Shown here: one piece after another, positions 7,918-16,909 of the stretch
Layout of the letters: each line of letters begins with the position of its first letter
Numbering within the stretch: the first letter of the stretch is position 1
Notes under the pieces: generated by a model
Databases searched by the model: none
What the model was told of the DNA's origin: nothing
The model's input: the letters and a program-made list of their open reading frames with translations, nothing else
Translations under genes and position numbers: made by a program
NCBI GenBank assembly: GCA_035999765.1
Contig: CP108521.1
Location: 2,852,001-2,916,000, forward strand
DNA length: 64,000 nucleotides
Direction: 5' to 3'
DNA from: Streptomyces sp. NBC_01231
Lineage (GTDB): Bacteria > Actinomycetota > Actinomycetes > Streptomycetales > Streptomycetaceae

Positions 7918-8541
7918 ATGGCGACCACTCGTTCCCTCTCCGCCGCCCGCACCGCCCCCTCCGTCCCCTCCCCCTCGGCCAACGGTTCCGCCCGGCACCG
8001 TCTGCGTGCCGTCGACCGGGACGAGGTGGTCGAGATCGCGGGCTTCCTGCCTCCGGGTGCCACCTGGCTGCCCGCTCCCCCGCACACCCTGCCCACGCTG
8101 CCGGGTCAGCCGCCGATGGTCGGCTACCTGGTGCTGGTGCCGGCCGACCAGCAGCCGCCGTTCCTGCCGACAGCGGTGCCCGACCGTCCGGACACGCCGG
8201 TGGTGCCGATGGTGCCGGAGGCCGGCGACAAGGCCGCCGGCGCGGTCGACCCGCTCGTCCGGGTCGACACCGTGCAGCGCACCGCCGCGGTGGACGGACG
8301 TGAGCTCGACCTCACGTACCTGGAGTTCGAGCTGCTCGCCCACCTCGTCGGCCACCCGCACCGGGTGCACACCCGCGATCAGCTGGTCACCACCGTCTGG
8401 GGCTACGGACACGTGGGCGACGGCCGTACCGTCGACGTCCACATCGCCCGGCTGCGCCGCAAGCTGGGCACCGAGCACCGCCGGGCGATCCAGACGGTGC
8501 GGCGGGTCGGCTACAAGTACACGCCGCCGACCGGGCGTTGA
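7918..8541 (+). CDS. Winged-helix transcriptional regulator (OmpR-type DNA-binding domain only)
   Basis: A 207-residue protein whose C-terminal 95 residues form an OmpR/PhoB-type winged helix: DLTYLEFELLAHLVGHPHRV, then DQLVTTVWGYGH, then RTVDVHIARLRRKLG and RRVGYKY. The N-terminal half has no receiver domain and is Pro-rich, so it is an orphan regulator not controlled by classical phosphorylation. The ATG at 7918 gives MATTRSLSAART; the upstream AAAGAG is a weak ribosome binding site. The target is unknown. It precedes a two-component system but is separated from it by a hairpin. Confidence 0.85.
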   Translation: MATTRSLSAARTAPSVPSPSANGSARHRLRAVDRDEVVEIAGFLPPGATWLPAPPHTLPTLPGQPPMVGYLVLVPADQQPPFLPTAVPDRPDTPVVPMVPEAGDKAAGAVDPLVRVDTVQRTAAVDGRELDLTYLEFELLAHLVGHPHRVHTRDQLVTTVWGYGHVGDGRTVDVHIARLRRKLGTEHRRAIQTVRRVGYKYTPPTGR

Positions 8542-8589
8542 TCTTCTGCCGGTTGGTTCCCTGGCCGGCGGGACCGGGGCGGGCCCCGG

Positions 8590-8624
8590 CGGTCAGGGGG
8601 TGTATCTGGCACCACCCCTGACCG
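8590..8624. terminator. Hairpin between regulator and two-component operon
   Basis: A 10-bp perfect stem (CGGTCAGGGG at 8590-8599 with CCCCTGACCG at 8615-8624), about 48 nt after the regulator stop and 50 nt before the kinase. It may be a terminator or an operator. Confidence 0.5.
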
Positions 8625-8673
8625 GCCGTTCAAGCCCCGTGTCCGGTGGCCGTGCCTCGGCCAGACTGACGGC

Positions 8674-9945
8674 ATGACCATAGAGACGAAGAGCGGCAAG
8701 GGCCGCACCCGGGGGTTCATTCGGGCGGCGCTGCGGGGGCTCGGGCTGGCACTCGTGGTGTTGCCGGTGGCGGTGGTCCTGTTCACGTTGTCGCTGGTGT
8801 CGATCGCGCTGATACCGATCGGGGTCGGGATCGTCACCACACCGTGGGTGCTCACGGGGGTGCGGGCGTTCGCGGACTGGCGGCGTGTCCTGGCGGCCGA
8901 GTGGTACGGGGTGCGGATCCCGTCGGCGTACCGGCCGATGCCCGAGGGCGCCAACCCGTGGACGCGCACCTTCGGGATGCTGGGCGACCCGGCGACCTGG
9001 CGCGACCTGAGGTGGCTGCCGGTGGACATGACGGCCGGGTTCCTCACCGCGCTGCTGCCGGCCGCGCTGCTGCTCTACCCCTTCGAGGGGTTCGCGCTGG
9101 CGGCCGGGCTGTGGCGGGTGTTCCCCGACGACGTCTACTGGTACGCCTTCGTGCCGGTGACCGGGCAGGTCTCCGCGTTCGGCGCCGCCGCCCTCGGGCT
9201 GGTCCTGCTCTTCTTTGCCCACTTCCTCACCCCGCGACTGCTGGAGGTCCACTTCCATATGACCCGGGCCGTGCTCGCCTCCGGCCAGGGCGAACTGTCC
9301 GAGCGGGTGAGGGTGCTGACCGAGACCCGGCGGGACGCGGTCGACACCTCGGCGGCCGAACTGCGGCGCATCGAGCGGGACCTGCACGACGGGGCACAGG
9401 CCCGGCTGGTCGCCATGGGCATGGACCTCGGCACCATCGAGGTACTGGTGGAGAAGGACCCGGAGCAGGCCAAGCGGCTGCTCTCGCAGGCCCGCCAGTC
9501 CTCCGCCGAAGCACTCGCCGAACTGCGCGACCTCGTCCGCGGCATCCATCCCCCGGTGCTCGCCGAACGCGGACTGGGCGACGCCGTAAGGGCGTTGGCG
9601 CTGCGGCTGCCCCTCACCACCGAGGTGGACGTGGACCTGTCCGGCCGGGCGGACGCGCCGGTGGAGTCGGCCGCGTACTTCGCCGTCAGCGAGGTGCTGA
9701 CCAACGCGGTCAAGCATTCCGGCGCCGACCGAATCTGGGTCGACCTGCACCACGTCGACGAGGGCGGGGGGATGTTGCGGATCTCCGTCACCGACAACGG
9801 CAAGGGCGGCGCGGTGATCGAGGCCGGTTCGGGCCTGGCCGGGGTCGAGCGACGGCTGGGTACATTCGACGGCGTCCTGGCCGTCAGCTCTCCCGCGGGC
9901 GGTCCCACCATGGTCACCATGGAGATCCCTTGCGCGTTGTCCTAG
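8674..9945 (+). CDS. Sensor histidine kinase, NarL-partner type
   Basis: A 423-residue HisKA_3-type kinase. The N-terminal half carries about four membrane helices in two hairpins (roughly residues 20-60 and 105-185). The phospho-acceptor motif ERDLHDGAQARL places His near residue 238. The HATPase domain shows EVLTNAVKHSGA, a DNGKGG box and GSGLAGVERRL. There is no large extracytoplasmic loop, so it probably senses a membrane or intramembrane signal. The 3' end overlaps the response-regulator gene by 16 nt, so the pair is translationally coupled. The signal and regulon cannot be deduced. Confidence 0.92.
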   Translation: MTIETKSGKGRTRGFIRAALRGLGLALVVLPVAVVLFTLSLVSIALIPIGVGIVTTPWVLTGVRAFADWRRVLAAEWYGVRIPSAYRPMPEGANPWTRTFGMLGDPATWRDLRWLPVDMTAGFLTALLPAALLLYPFEGFALAAGLWRVFPDDVYWYAFVPVTGQVSAFGAAALGLVLLFFAHFLTPRLLEVHFHMTRAVLASGQGELSERVRVLTETRRDAVDTSAAELRRIERDLHDGAQARLVAMGMDLGTIEVLVEKDPEQAKRLLSQARQSSAEALAELRDLVRGIHPPVLAERGLGDAVRALALRLPLTTEVDVDLSGRADAPVESAAYFAVSEVLTNAVKHSGADRIWVDLHHVDEGGGMLRISVTDNGKGGAVIEAGSGLAGVERRLGTFDGVLAVSSPAGGPTMVTMEIPCALS

Positions 9946-10583
9946 CCGAAGACCTGTTCCTGCTGCGCGACGGCCTCGTCCGGCTCCTGGAGGCCTACGA
10001 CTTCGAGATCGTCGCCGCCGTCGAGACCGGGCCCGAGCTGGCCCGTGCACTGGCCGAACTGGAGCCGGACGTCGCCGTGGTCGACGTCCGGCTCCCGCCG
10101 ACGCACACCGACGAGGGCCTGCAGTGCGCGCTCGACGCCCGCCGGGCCAGACCCGGGCTGCCGGTACTGGTGCTGTCCCAGCACGTGGAGCAGCTGTACG
10201 CGCGCGAACTGCTCGCCGACGGCACCGGCGGGGTCGGCTATCTGCTCAAGGACAGGGTGTTCGACGCGGAGCAGTTCGTGGACGCCGTACGACGGGTCGC
10301 GGCGGGCGGGACGGCGATGGATCCGCAGGTGATCCAGCAGCTGCTGTCCCGGCGGGCGGCCGACGACAAACCGCTGGGCCGGCTGACCCCGCGGGAGCGG
10401 GAGGTGCTGGAGCTGATGGCGCAGGGCCGGTCCAACGCGGCGATCGCGGCACAACTCGTCGTCACGGAACGGGCGATCGCCAAGCACACCTCCAACATCT
10501 TCATGAAACTGGGACTTGAGGTGTCGGACGACGACAACCGGCGCGTCCTGGCGGTTCTCGCCCATCTGGACCAGGACCACTGA
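9930..10583 (+). CDS. LuxR/NarL-family response regulator
   Basis: A 217-residue response regulator starting at TTG 9930, inside the 3' end of the kinase gene, with GGAG 5 nt upstream. The frame has no other start nearby, and the TTG yields the canonical beginning xRVVLAEDLFLLRDGLVRLL. The receiver domain has the acidic pair in AED, the phosphorylatable Asp52 in VDVRLPP and Lys in LLKDR. The C-terminal LuxR helix-turn-helix reads LTPREREVLELMAQGRSN and TERAIAKHTSNIFMKLGL. It forms a two-component system with the overlapping kinase. Confidence 0.93.
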   Translation: MRVVLAEDLFLLRDGLVRLLEAYDFEIVAAVETGPELARALAELEPDVAVVDVRLPPTHTDEGLQCALDARRARPGLPVLVLSQHVEQLYARELLADGTGGVGYLLKDRVFDAEQFVDAVRRVAAGGTAMDPQVIQQLLSRRAADDKPLGRLTPREREVLELMAQGRSNAAIAAQLVVTERAIAKHTSNIFMKLGLEVSDDDNRRVLAVLAHLDQDH

Positions 10584-10793
10584 AAACGGACCCGGTCTCG
10601 CACATGCCGTGAGGGATCAACAACTCCCGGTATCGCATGAGCAGTTGGGGCTGAATTGTCTCGCGCCTCTCTCATTAATTTCTGAGACGTTTGAACACCC
10701 GTGGGGCTCCCCGCGTATGAAAGGGGGCCGCTTCACTCCTGTCGGGCGCCTCGATGCTGCCCCGCAAGCCCGCAAGGAAGTCAGAGGAGTTCC

Positions 10794-12395
10794 ATGGGAC
10801 GCAACACACGTAAACGCCGTTCGTCGATGGCCAACAAGGCCATAGCCGCGTCGGCGGCCCTAGCGCTCGGTGGGGGCGGGCTGATCTGGGCGAACTTCTA
10901 CGCTTCGGCGCACGAGTCCAACAGCGCGTCACAGAACCAGACCAAGGCCGCCGGCGCACAGGTCGCGACCATCGCCTGCCCGGATGTGGGCCAGAAACTG
11001 ACGGACGTGCCGGATTCGGCGCGCGCCGGCGTGGACAAGGAGCTGGCGAACCTCGACGAGCAGATCACCGAGGCCTACTCCCGGCTCGCCTCCACCCGGC
11101 AGGCCCAGTCAGGTGACTCCAGCTTCGTCCAGAACTCGATCGTCGGTCCTCTCAAGGAGAAGCGGACCGCGACGATCGACCGGATCCGGATCAACATCGA
11201 ACGTGTCGGGGGCAACGCCGGCAGTGGCCTGAGCGAGCTCTCCGCCTGCACCACGCAGACGGCCGAGCCGCAGACCAACGCCGGTGAGCAGGATGGCGGT
11301 CAGCAGGACGACGGCCAGCAAGACGGCGGCCAGGACGGCGGCCAGCAGGGCGACGGTCAGCAAGGCGACGGTGGCCAGCAGGACGGCGGCCAGCAAGACG
11401 GCGGCCAGGACGGCGGTCAGCAGGGCGACGGTGGCCAGGAGGGCAACGGCGGCCAGGGCGGCAACGGCCCGGTCGCGGCTGACTTCGTGGACATCACCCA
11501 GGCCCAGGGCAACGCCCAGCTGGGTGTCGACCAGAACGGGCTCCCCGCCAACGGCGACAGCGGTTCGCAGGGCACGTTCACCTCGGAGTGTGGCACCAAC
11601 GGGAACGACAACCACAACACGGACAACGTGATCGTCGCCCCCGGTGTCACCAACGGTGCGCACCACCTGCACGACTACGTCGGCAACCAGAACAACGACG
11701 CGTTCGCGAGCGACCAGGAACTGGCGGGGGCAACGACCAGCTGCCAGAACCAGGGCGACAAGTCGTCGTACTTCTGGCCGGTGCTGCGTGTGCAGGACGG
11801 TACGCAGGACTTCGACCAGAACAACGACGGCGGTGGCAAGGAAGGCAACGTCGGCAAGATCCTCCAGCCGGCCCAGGCCGAGCTGAAGTTCGTCGGCAAC
11901 AAGAAGGGCGACGTCGTCGCGATGCCGTCGGCGCTGCGCATCATCACCGGTGACGCCAAGGCCCAGGTCAACGGCAACGCCAACGCCAACGTGAACTGGA
12001 GCTGCACCGGCTTCGAGGACAAGGTGCAGCTGAAGGACCAGTACCCGATCTGCCCCGAGGGCAGCCAGGTGGTCCGCACGTCCAACTTCCAGAGCTGCTG
12101 GGACGGTCAGAACATCGACAGCGCCAACCACCGGACGCACGTGGCGTTCGCCCAGGCCGACGGTACCTGCGCCAACAATTTCAAGGCGATCCCCCAGCTC
12201 CAGGTCCGTCTGACCTACGACGTCCCCGCCCCGCAGCTCCAGAACGGGCAGGTCGTGAACCCGTACGCGGTGGACACCTTCCCGGAGCAGCTGCACAAGC
12301 CGATCACCGACCACAACGACTTCATCAACTTCTTCTCCGCGGACACGATGAACCAGATGGTCGACTGCATCAACAAGGGAGAGCAGTGCCAGTGA
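10794..12395 (+). CDS. Secreted DUF1996 protein with Gly/Gln/Asp repeat linker
   Basis: A 533-residue exported protein. The N-terminus [19 protein letters not shown] plus a hydrophobic stretch forms a signal or anchor (residues 1-40). A helical domain (about 50-160) is followed by a low-complexity linker of [15 protein letters not shown] repeats (about 162-226), then a DUF1996 domain with the typical [24 protein letters not shown] opening, [23 protein letters not shown] and FQSCWDGQN motifs. DUF1996 proteins are extracellular in Streptomyces and fungi; function is unknown, possibly cell-wall or polysaccharide binding. AGAGGAG precedes the ATG at 10794. A strong terminator follows. The linker DNA is itself a slippage-prone repeat (11278-11470). 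Confidence 0.88.
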   Translation: MGRNTRKRRSSMANKAIAASAALALGGGGLIWANFYASAHESNSASQNQTKAAGAQVATIACPDVGQKLTDVPDSARAGVDKELANLDEQITEAYSRLASTRQAQSGDSSFVQNSIVGPLKEKRTATIDRIRINIERVGGNAGSGLSELSACTTQTAEPQTNAGEQDGGQQDDGQQDGGQDGGQQGDGQQGDGGQQDGGQQDGGQDGGQQGDGGQEGNGGQGGNGPVAADFVDITQAQGNAQLGVDQNGLPANGDSGSQGTFTSECGTNGNDNHNTDNVIVAPGVTNGAHHLHDYVGNQNNDAFASDQELAGATTSCQNQGDKSSYFWPVLRVQDGTQDFDQNNDGGGKEGNVGKILQPAQAELKFVGNKKGDVVAMPSALRIITGDAKAQVNGNANANVNWSCTGFEDKVQLKDQYPICPEGSQVVRTSNFQSCWDGQNIDSANHRTHVAFAQADGTCANNFKAIPQLQVRLTYDVPAPQLQNGQVVNPYAVDTFPEQLHKPITDHNDFINFFSADTMNQMVDCINKGEQCQ

Positions 12396-12420
12396 CGGCC
12401 TGACGGCCTGATCGAACGCT

Positions 12421-12457
12421 GAAGGCCGGCGGTGAGGATTCCTCACCGCCGGCCTTC
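12421..12457 (+). terminator. Terminator of the DUF1996 gene
   Basis: A perfect 17-bp stem (12421-12437 with 12441-12457) and ATT loop, 25 nt after the stop codon. Confidence 0.9.
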
Positions 12458-12464
12458 GCGTTGC

Positions 12465-12524
12465 TTCAGTGACCGAAGTGTTCAGTGACCGAAGTATTCA
12501 GTGGCCGAAGTGTTCAATGACCGG
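12465..12524. repeat. 16-bp tandem repeat
   Basis: TTCAGTGACCGAAGTG occurs three times in tandem (12465, 12481 and 12497, with one or two changes) and a fourth, partial copy starts at 12513. It sits between the DUF1996 terminator and the stop codon of the convergent lipoprotein gene, overlapping the last codons of the latter. Confidence 0.9.
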
Positions 12525-12951
12525 AGGCGCCGTCGGAAGGCTCGTGCGACCCCTCGTGCGCCGAGTGGTCGGTGCCCTCCTCGATGTCGCCGCCGAGCGT
12601 GCCGCGCAGCGCGGTCATGGTGCTGGTCTCGCCCACGGCGACCCACTTGCGGCCGACCAGGTAGTGACCGCCGTAGTCCTTCGCCCCGTTGATCCACTCG
12701 CGCTGGCCGCGGTCGGTGGCGAAGGTCGCGAGGATGAACTTGCCGTCGGGGTTCTTGCAGATGGCCTGCCGGATCTCGTCGGCGTCGGTCTGCATGTCCG
12801 GTGTGCACTTCACCTCGGCGGCCAGGTGCTCCAGACTGCCGGTGGCCGCCTCTGGTACGGCGGCTTCCTTCGTGTCGCCGGAACCGCAGCCTGCCAGTGC
12901 CAGCACCAGCGCCGCGCCGCCCAGCGCGAGTATCGGTCGGGTCAGCCTCAT
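12514..12951 (-). CDS. Secreted lipoprotein, unknown function
   Basis: A 145-residue lipoprotein with a type II signal peptide (MRLTRPILALGGAALVLALAGC, lipobox LALAGC, Cys22). The mature part contains two Cys residues (VKCTPDMQTDADEIRQAICK), suggesting a disulfide, and ends with a His-rich tail (HSAHEGSHEPSDGASGH). GGAGG lies upstream of the ATG at 12951, preferred over an in-frame ATG six codons earlier. It is monocistronic and convergent with the DUF1996 gene. No function is assigned; the His-rich tail could bind metal. Confidence 0.85.
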   Translation of the reverse strand: MRLTRPILALGGAALVLALAGCGSGDTKEAAVPEAATGSLEHLAAEVKCTPDMQTDADEIRQAICKNPDGKFILATFATDRGQREWINGAKDYGGHYLVGRKWVAVGETSTMTALRGTLGGDIEEGTDHSAHEGSHEPSDGASGH

Positions 12952-13087
12952 CTGTTCCTCCGGTCGCATGTATCAGACCATGCCTCAGGCGGCCCCGGCG
13001 AGGGGCCCGTCCCCTTCGATACGGCTGTGAAGCGCGCCGCGCTCAAATCGGCTGCCCCGATGGGCGCGCGCATGCCAAAGTGGCCCG

Positions 13088-13588
13088 ATGAACCGAGACT
13101 GGGAAGATCGCGTGACCGCCGCCTGGGCGACCTTCGACGACTACGCGGAAGAGGACGCGGCCGACTTCCGAGCGGTGATCGACACCCTGGTCGCCGAACT
13201 GCCGGCCGACAGCCCCCTCGGCCCCTTCGAACGGGCCTGCGCCTGGGACTCGACCGGTCACTCGGACCGGGCCGTGCCGCTGTACCAGGAGGCCCTCGCT
13301 CGCGGACTGAGCGGCTACCAGGGTCGGCGCGCGAAGATCCAGCTCTCCAGTTCGCTGCGCAACGTCGGGCGGGCGGAGGACGGCGTCAAGCTGCTGACGC
13401 CCGAGCTGGACGCGTCTTCCGACGAGTTGGACGACGCGATACGGGCCACTCTGGCGCTGTGCCTGTCCAGCCTGGGCCGCGATCGTGAGGGCCTGTCCCT
13501 CGTGCTCGGCGCCCTGGCCCCCCATCTGCCGCGCTACCAGCGGTCGATGGCGAACTACGCCCGGGCTCTGGTCACGCCGGAAGCTTGA
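13088..13588 (+). CDS. Tetratricopeptide-repeat protein
   Basis: A 166-residue soluble helical protein. The segment PFERACAWDSTGHSDRAVPLYQEALARGLSGYQ fits a TPR unit, and the following helical pairs (AKIQLSSSLRNVGRAEDGVKLL and TLALCLSSLGRDREGLSLVL) continue the pattern. TPRs normally mediate protein-protein contacts; the partner is unknown. There is no obvious ribosome binding site at the ATG (13088), so the transcript may be leaderless. It is probably not in an operon with the lipoprotein, which is divergent. Confidence 0.8.
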   Translation: MNRDWEDRVTAAWATFDDYAEEDAADFRAVIDTLVAELPADSPLGPFERACAWDSTGHSDRAVPLYQEALARGLSGYQGRRAKIQLSSSLRNVGRAEDGVKLLTPELDASSDELDDAIRATLALCLSSLGRDREGLSLVLGALAPHLPRYQRSMANYARALVTPEA

Positions 13589-13637
13589 GTCGCCCGGGTG
13601 GTGGTGACCATCCGCCGATTCGCTCGTTCTGCTGAAC

Positions 13638-15587
13638 GTGCAGTCACAGGATGTCGCCCCGCGCCCCGGCCGCCCCTCCTCCTCCGCAGCCTCGTCAGCC
13701 TCCTCGTGCGATCCGCTCGTGGACGTCGAGCAGGCCGAGGCCGCGCTCGTCGAGCACTATCCGCGGCTCGTGCGGCTCGCCTATCTGGTGCTCCCGCCGG
13801 GTCTCGGCCGGGGCAGGCGCGTCCTGACCGCGCACGCCCTCGCCCAGCGTGCCCTGCCCCGCGGCCGCACGCCCGCGCCCGTGATCCCGGCCCAGTCCAC
13901 CGGCCGTGACGGTGACCCGGGGTACGCCCTCGTCCGCCTCCAGGTGCTGCGTACGGCGCTGGAGGCGGGCCTGCCGCTGAGGCGCCTGGCCTGGCCCAAG
14001 CGCTCCCAACTACCGCCGGCCCTCCCCCAGGTCTGGGGCCTCAAACTGTTCCCGCGCTCGGGCGGCGCCGACGAACTCGCCCTGGACCAGCGGCTGTCGG
14101 CCCTGTCCGGCCCGGCTCGTGCCGCGTATGTGCTGCGCGGCCTGGAGAAGCTCCCGGACAGCGACGTACGCAAGGTGCTGAAGGCCGCGGGTGTCGACGG
14201 CGTGGACGCCGCGCTGAGCGAGGCGGGCGGTGTCGCCGCACGGTACGCGCTGCTCGAATCCCCCGAGTTCGACCCCTGTTCGCTCCAGGCACGGCCCACC
14301 GACCTGCTGCGGCGCAGACAGCACACCAAGGCGGCGCTCGCCGCGGTGGCCGCCGTCGCCGTGTGCGGGGCGCTGCTCGGCCTGCCCGGCGACGGCTGGG
14401 GCCCCGACGGCGCCGCCGCACCCACGTACGCGCGCAACCCGGCAGCCCAGGCCGCCCTGGACCCGGCCAGGGTGACCAAGGTCGCCGTCACCGCGTGGGA
14501 GACCTCCGCACGCACCGACTTCTCGGTGTGGCCGGCCCGCGGCGGCCTCACCGGCGACCGGGCACTCCTCCGCCGCGCCCTCGCCGTCTGGGCACGCCCC
14601 AGCGAGAGCGTCCGGGTCTCCGCGACCCCCGGCACCCCGTCGGGCGGCCCGGCCGGACCGCCCCAGCTGCTCTACGCGGGAACCATGGACGCCGTGCGCG
14701 TCGTGATCCTCTACGACGGTCTGCGCATCGCCCGGTACGCGGAGCCGAAGGACAGCACGAAGGGGGCCGCCCTCGACCTCGCGCGGGTCGACGGCGCGAC
14801 CGGCACCGAGGCGACCGCGGTGGTGCTGAGCCGGACCGACGGCAACGTCCGCTATCTGACGGCTCCTTGGGTGAAGCAGGCGGCCGAGCGGGACCTGCTG
14901 AAGCCGGGCTCCGGGGCGATGGACCTCTCCCTGACCGGCGGCGTCACCGCGCGCCTGTCCGGCCCGGCCGCCCAGAGCGGCACGTGCACCTCGTGGAACG
15001 TGCTCCAGCTGACGGACGTCTCCGGCGGCACCCGGCTGATGACGGACCTCAGCGAGTTGGTTCCGGCCCACCTCACCACCGGCCGGCCCGGCTCGACGCA
15101 CGAGGCGTCCGGGGCCGCCGGGCTGCGTACCTGGGCGCCGTTCGCCTGCTCCCTGTCCGCCGTGCGCGCCGCGGGCGTACGCGGCGTGAACGCCTGGGAG
15201 TACGCCACGCAGCCGCTGCCCGACATGACCGGCTGGGCCGCCTGGTCGTGCACCCGGGCCGAGACCTGGCGGGGCGACGGCACCCGGGTGCTGGCGCAGT
15301 TCCAGACGCCGGGCGCGGCGTCCGGGGCGGTCGCGACGATGGCCGAGAATGTGCCGGCCTGCGGCCCGCGCGACCCGCATGTGCTGGCCGGGGTGTTGTG
15401 GAAGTCGGAGGCGGGGTCCTGGTACCTGCTGGCGGCCGGCAGCCGGGGCACCACGTCGATCACGGCGACGGGCGCGGCCGGCGGGTCCGCACAGGGCAAT
15501 CTGCTGACCGTGAAGACCAAACAGGGCGCTCGGGCCGACCTGAAGGGGACCCTGCGGGACGGGCGGTCGATCAACGGGCTGGGGTAG
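13638..15587 (+). CDS. Large membrane-anchored protein with a degenerate sigma-factor-like N-terminus
   Basis: A 649-residue protein from a GTG at 13638. Residues about 30-60 (AEAALVEHYPRLVRLAYLVLP) resemble sigma region 2, and about 150-195 (LSALSGPARAAYVLRGLEKL, then SDVRKVLKAAG) resemble region 4 of ECF sigma factors. A basic stretch and one membrane helix (about 230-255, KAALAAVAAVAVCGALLGLP) follow, and the remaining 390 residues would be extracytoplasmic, with a pair of Cys in the C-terminal part (ACSLSAV, WSCTRAE). No exact family is recognised. The sigma resemblance is my reading and may reflect ancestry only. The ribosome binding site is weak. Confidence 0.7.
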   Translation: MQSQDVAPRPGRPSSSAASSASSCDPLVDVEQAEAALVEHYPRLVRLAYLVLPPGLGRGRRVLTAHALAQRALPRGRTPAPVIPAQSTGRDGDPGYALVRLQVLRTALEAGLPLRRLAWPKRSQLPPALPQVWGLKLFPRSGGADELALDQRLSALSGPARAAYVLRGLEKLPDSDVRKVLKAAGVDGVDAALSEAGGVAARYALLESPEFDPCSLQARPTDLLRRRQHTKAALAAVAAVAVCGALLGLPGDGWGPDGAAAPTYARNPAAQAALDPARVTKVAVTAWETSARTDFSVWPARGGLTGDRALLRRALAVWARPSESVRVSATPGTPSGGPAGPPQLLYAGTMDAVRVVILYDGLRIARYAEPKDSTKGAALDLARVDGATGTEATAVVLSRTDGNVRYLTAPWVKQAAERDLLKPGSGAMDLSLTGGVTARLSGPAAQSGTCTSWNVLQLTDVSGGTRLMTDLSELVPAHLTTGRPGSTHEASGAAGLRTWAPFACSLSAVRAAGVRGVNAWEYATQPLPDMTGWAAWSCTRAETWRGDGTRVLAQFQTPGAASGAVATMAENVPACGPRDPHVLAGVLWKSEAGSWYLLAAGSRGTTSITATGAAGGSAQGNLLTVKTKQGARADLKGTLRDGRSINGLG

Positions 15588-15789
15588 TCCGTGCACTGGC
15601 TGCCACGGGCGGACCGGTCGCTGACGGGAGCGGCGCCTTCGACGTCGAACTCCCCTGCGGCGGGCTGGGGTTGAGGGTCGCGGCGGACCCGGTGTCACGG
15701 ACGTACGGTGCACGTCTCGTGCCGAATACGTGAACACCGCTGGTCGGTCCGGTCCGTTCGGGGCCGGATCCGATCGGTAAGGTGTTCGC

Positions 15790-16479
15790 ATGACTACCGA
15801 GGTACGCCGCAGAATGGGTGTCGAAGAGCGGCGGCAGCAGTTGATCGGCGTCGCGCTCGACCTCTTCAGCCGCCGGTCGCCGGACGAGGTCTCCATCGAC
15901 GAGATAGCTGCGGCGGCGGGCATCTCACGGCCTCTGGTCTACCACTACTTCCCCGGCAAACTCAGCCTGTACGAGGCCGCGTTGAAGCGCGCCGCCGAGG
16001 ATCTGGCGGGCCGGTTCGTGGAACCGCACGAAGGGCCGCTGGGGTCGCGGATGCTGCGGGTGATGCGGCGGTTCTTCGACTTCGTCGACGATCACGGGCC
16101 CGGTTTCTCGGCGTTGATGCGCGGCGGCCCGGCGGTCGGCTCCTCGGCGACGAACGCGCTCATCGACTCCGTACGACAGGCCGCGTACGACCAGATCCTT
16201 TCGCATCTCGGCGTGCCGGATCCGCCCGCGCGACTGGACATGGTCGTCCGCTCCTGGATCTCGCTCGCCGAGTCGACGGCAATGATCTGGCTGGACGGGC
16301 GGCGGATCCCGCGCACCGACCTGGAAGTGCAGCTCGTGCACGACTTCGCCGCGCTCGCGGCCGTGAGCGCGGCGCACGACGAGGAGATGAGCGGGCTGCT
16401 GAACCGCATGCTCAAGGACGAGCCGGGCGACGGGCCGTTCGGCGACCTGGTGACCCGGCTCATCGCGCTGGCGTCCTAG
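15790..16479 (+). CDS. TetR/AcrR-family transcriptional regulator
   Basis: A 229-residue regulator. The N-terminal helix-turn-helix is clear: RRQQLIGVALDLFSRRSPDEV, SIDEIAAAAGISRPLVYHYF, PGKLSLYEAALKRA. The C-terminal ligand domain is helical with no obvious metal or flavin motif. AAGG lies 7 nt before the ATG. It stands alone: the upstream gene is 200 nt away and the downstream gene is convergent, so the target operon cannot be inferred from adjacency. Confidence 0.92.
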   Translation: MTTEVRRRMGVEERRQQLIGVALDLFSRRSPDEVSIDEIAAAAGISRPLVYHYFPGKLSLYEAALKRAAEDLAGRFVEPHEGPLGSRMLRVMRRFFDFVDDHGPGFSALMRGGPAVGSSATNALIDSVRQAAYDQILSHLGVPDPPARLDMVVRSWISLAESTAMIWLDGRRIPRTDLEVQLVHDFAALAAVSAAHDEEMSGLLNRMLKDEPGDGPFGDLVTRLIALAS

Positions 16480-16515
16480 AGCTCCCCAAGGCTCCCCAAG
16501 GCTCTTTCCCCGCGC

Positions 16516-16869
16516 CTAACGTTCGAACTTCCGGTAGGACGGGTCGAGTTCGCGGGTCTCGGCGGAGGCGTGCACCGTCAGGCCGTCGGTGGGCTCGACA
16601 TACTTGCCCAGCAGCTCCAGAACGGCCTCGGTGAGCCGCGCCCTGGTCTCGTCGGTCCGGCCGGCCAGCAGGGCGATGGTGACATGGACGATGGCGTGCC
16701 CCTCCGCCTCCGCTCCCACCACGTCGTCCTCGGTCCGCAGAATCCGCGTCTTGCACGCCTCCAGCCGTGCGGCCGCGGTCTCGACGACGACGGGGTGCAG
16801 CTCGCGGGCGAATCCGCGCCAGTCGACGTGGTCGAGCCCCGAGGAGACTTCGACGATGATCTGCGGCAT
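16516..16869 (-). CDS. 5-carboxymethyl-2-hydroxymuconate delta-isomerase-like protein
   Basis: A 117-residue protein of the CHMI family (tautomerase superfamily). It begins MPQIIVEVSSGLDHVDW, keeping the catalytic N-terminal Pro, and continues with EGHAIVHVTIALLAGRTDETR. CHMI isomerises a ring-cleavage product in homoprotocatechuate degradation. No other gene of that pathway is present here, so the true substrate may be different. AGGAG precedes the ATG at 16869 at 9-nt spacing. It follows the phosphatase gene on the same strand by 40 nt and could be cotranscribed. Confidence 0.82.
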   Translation of the reverse strand: MPQIIVEVSSGLDHVDWRGFARELHPVVVETAAARLEACKTRILRTEDDVVGAEAEGHAIVHVTIALLAGRTDETRARLTEAVLELLGKYVEPTDGLTVHASAETRELDPSYRKFER

Positions 16870-16909
16870 GGGCAGGCACTCCTGTTCTCAGGCGGCGGAC
16901 CTGCCCACC

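Noticed and set aside
8844..10583. Single long frame joining the histidine kinase and response regulator
   Set aside because: The first 360 codons are an out-of-frame reading of the kinase; only the part from TTG 9930 is a real protein.
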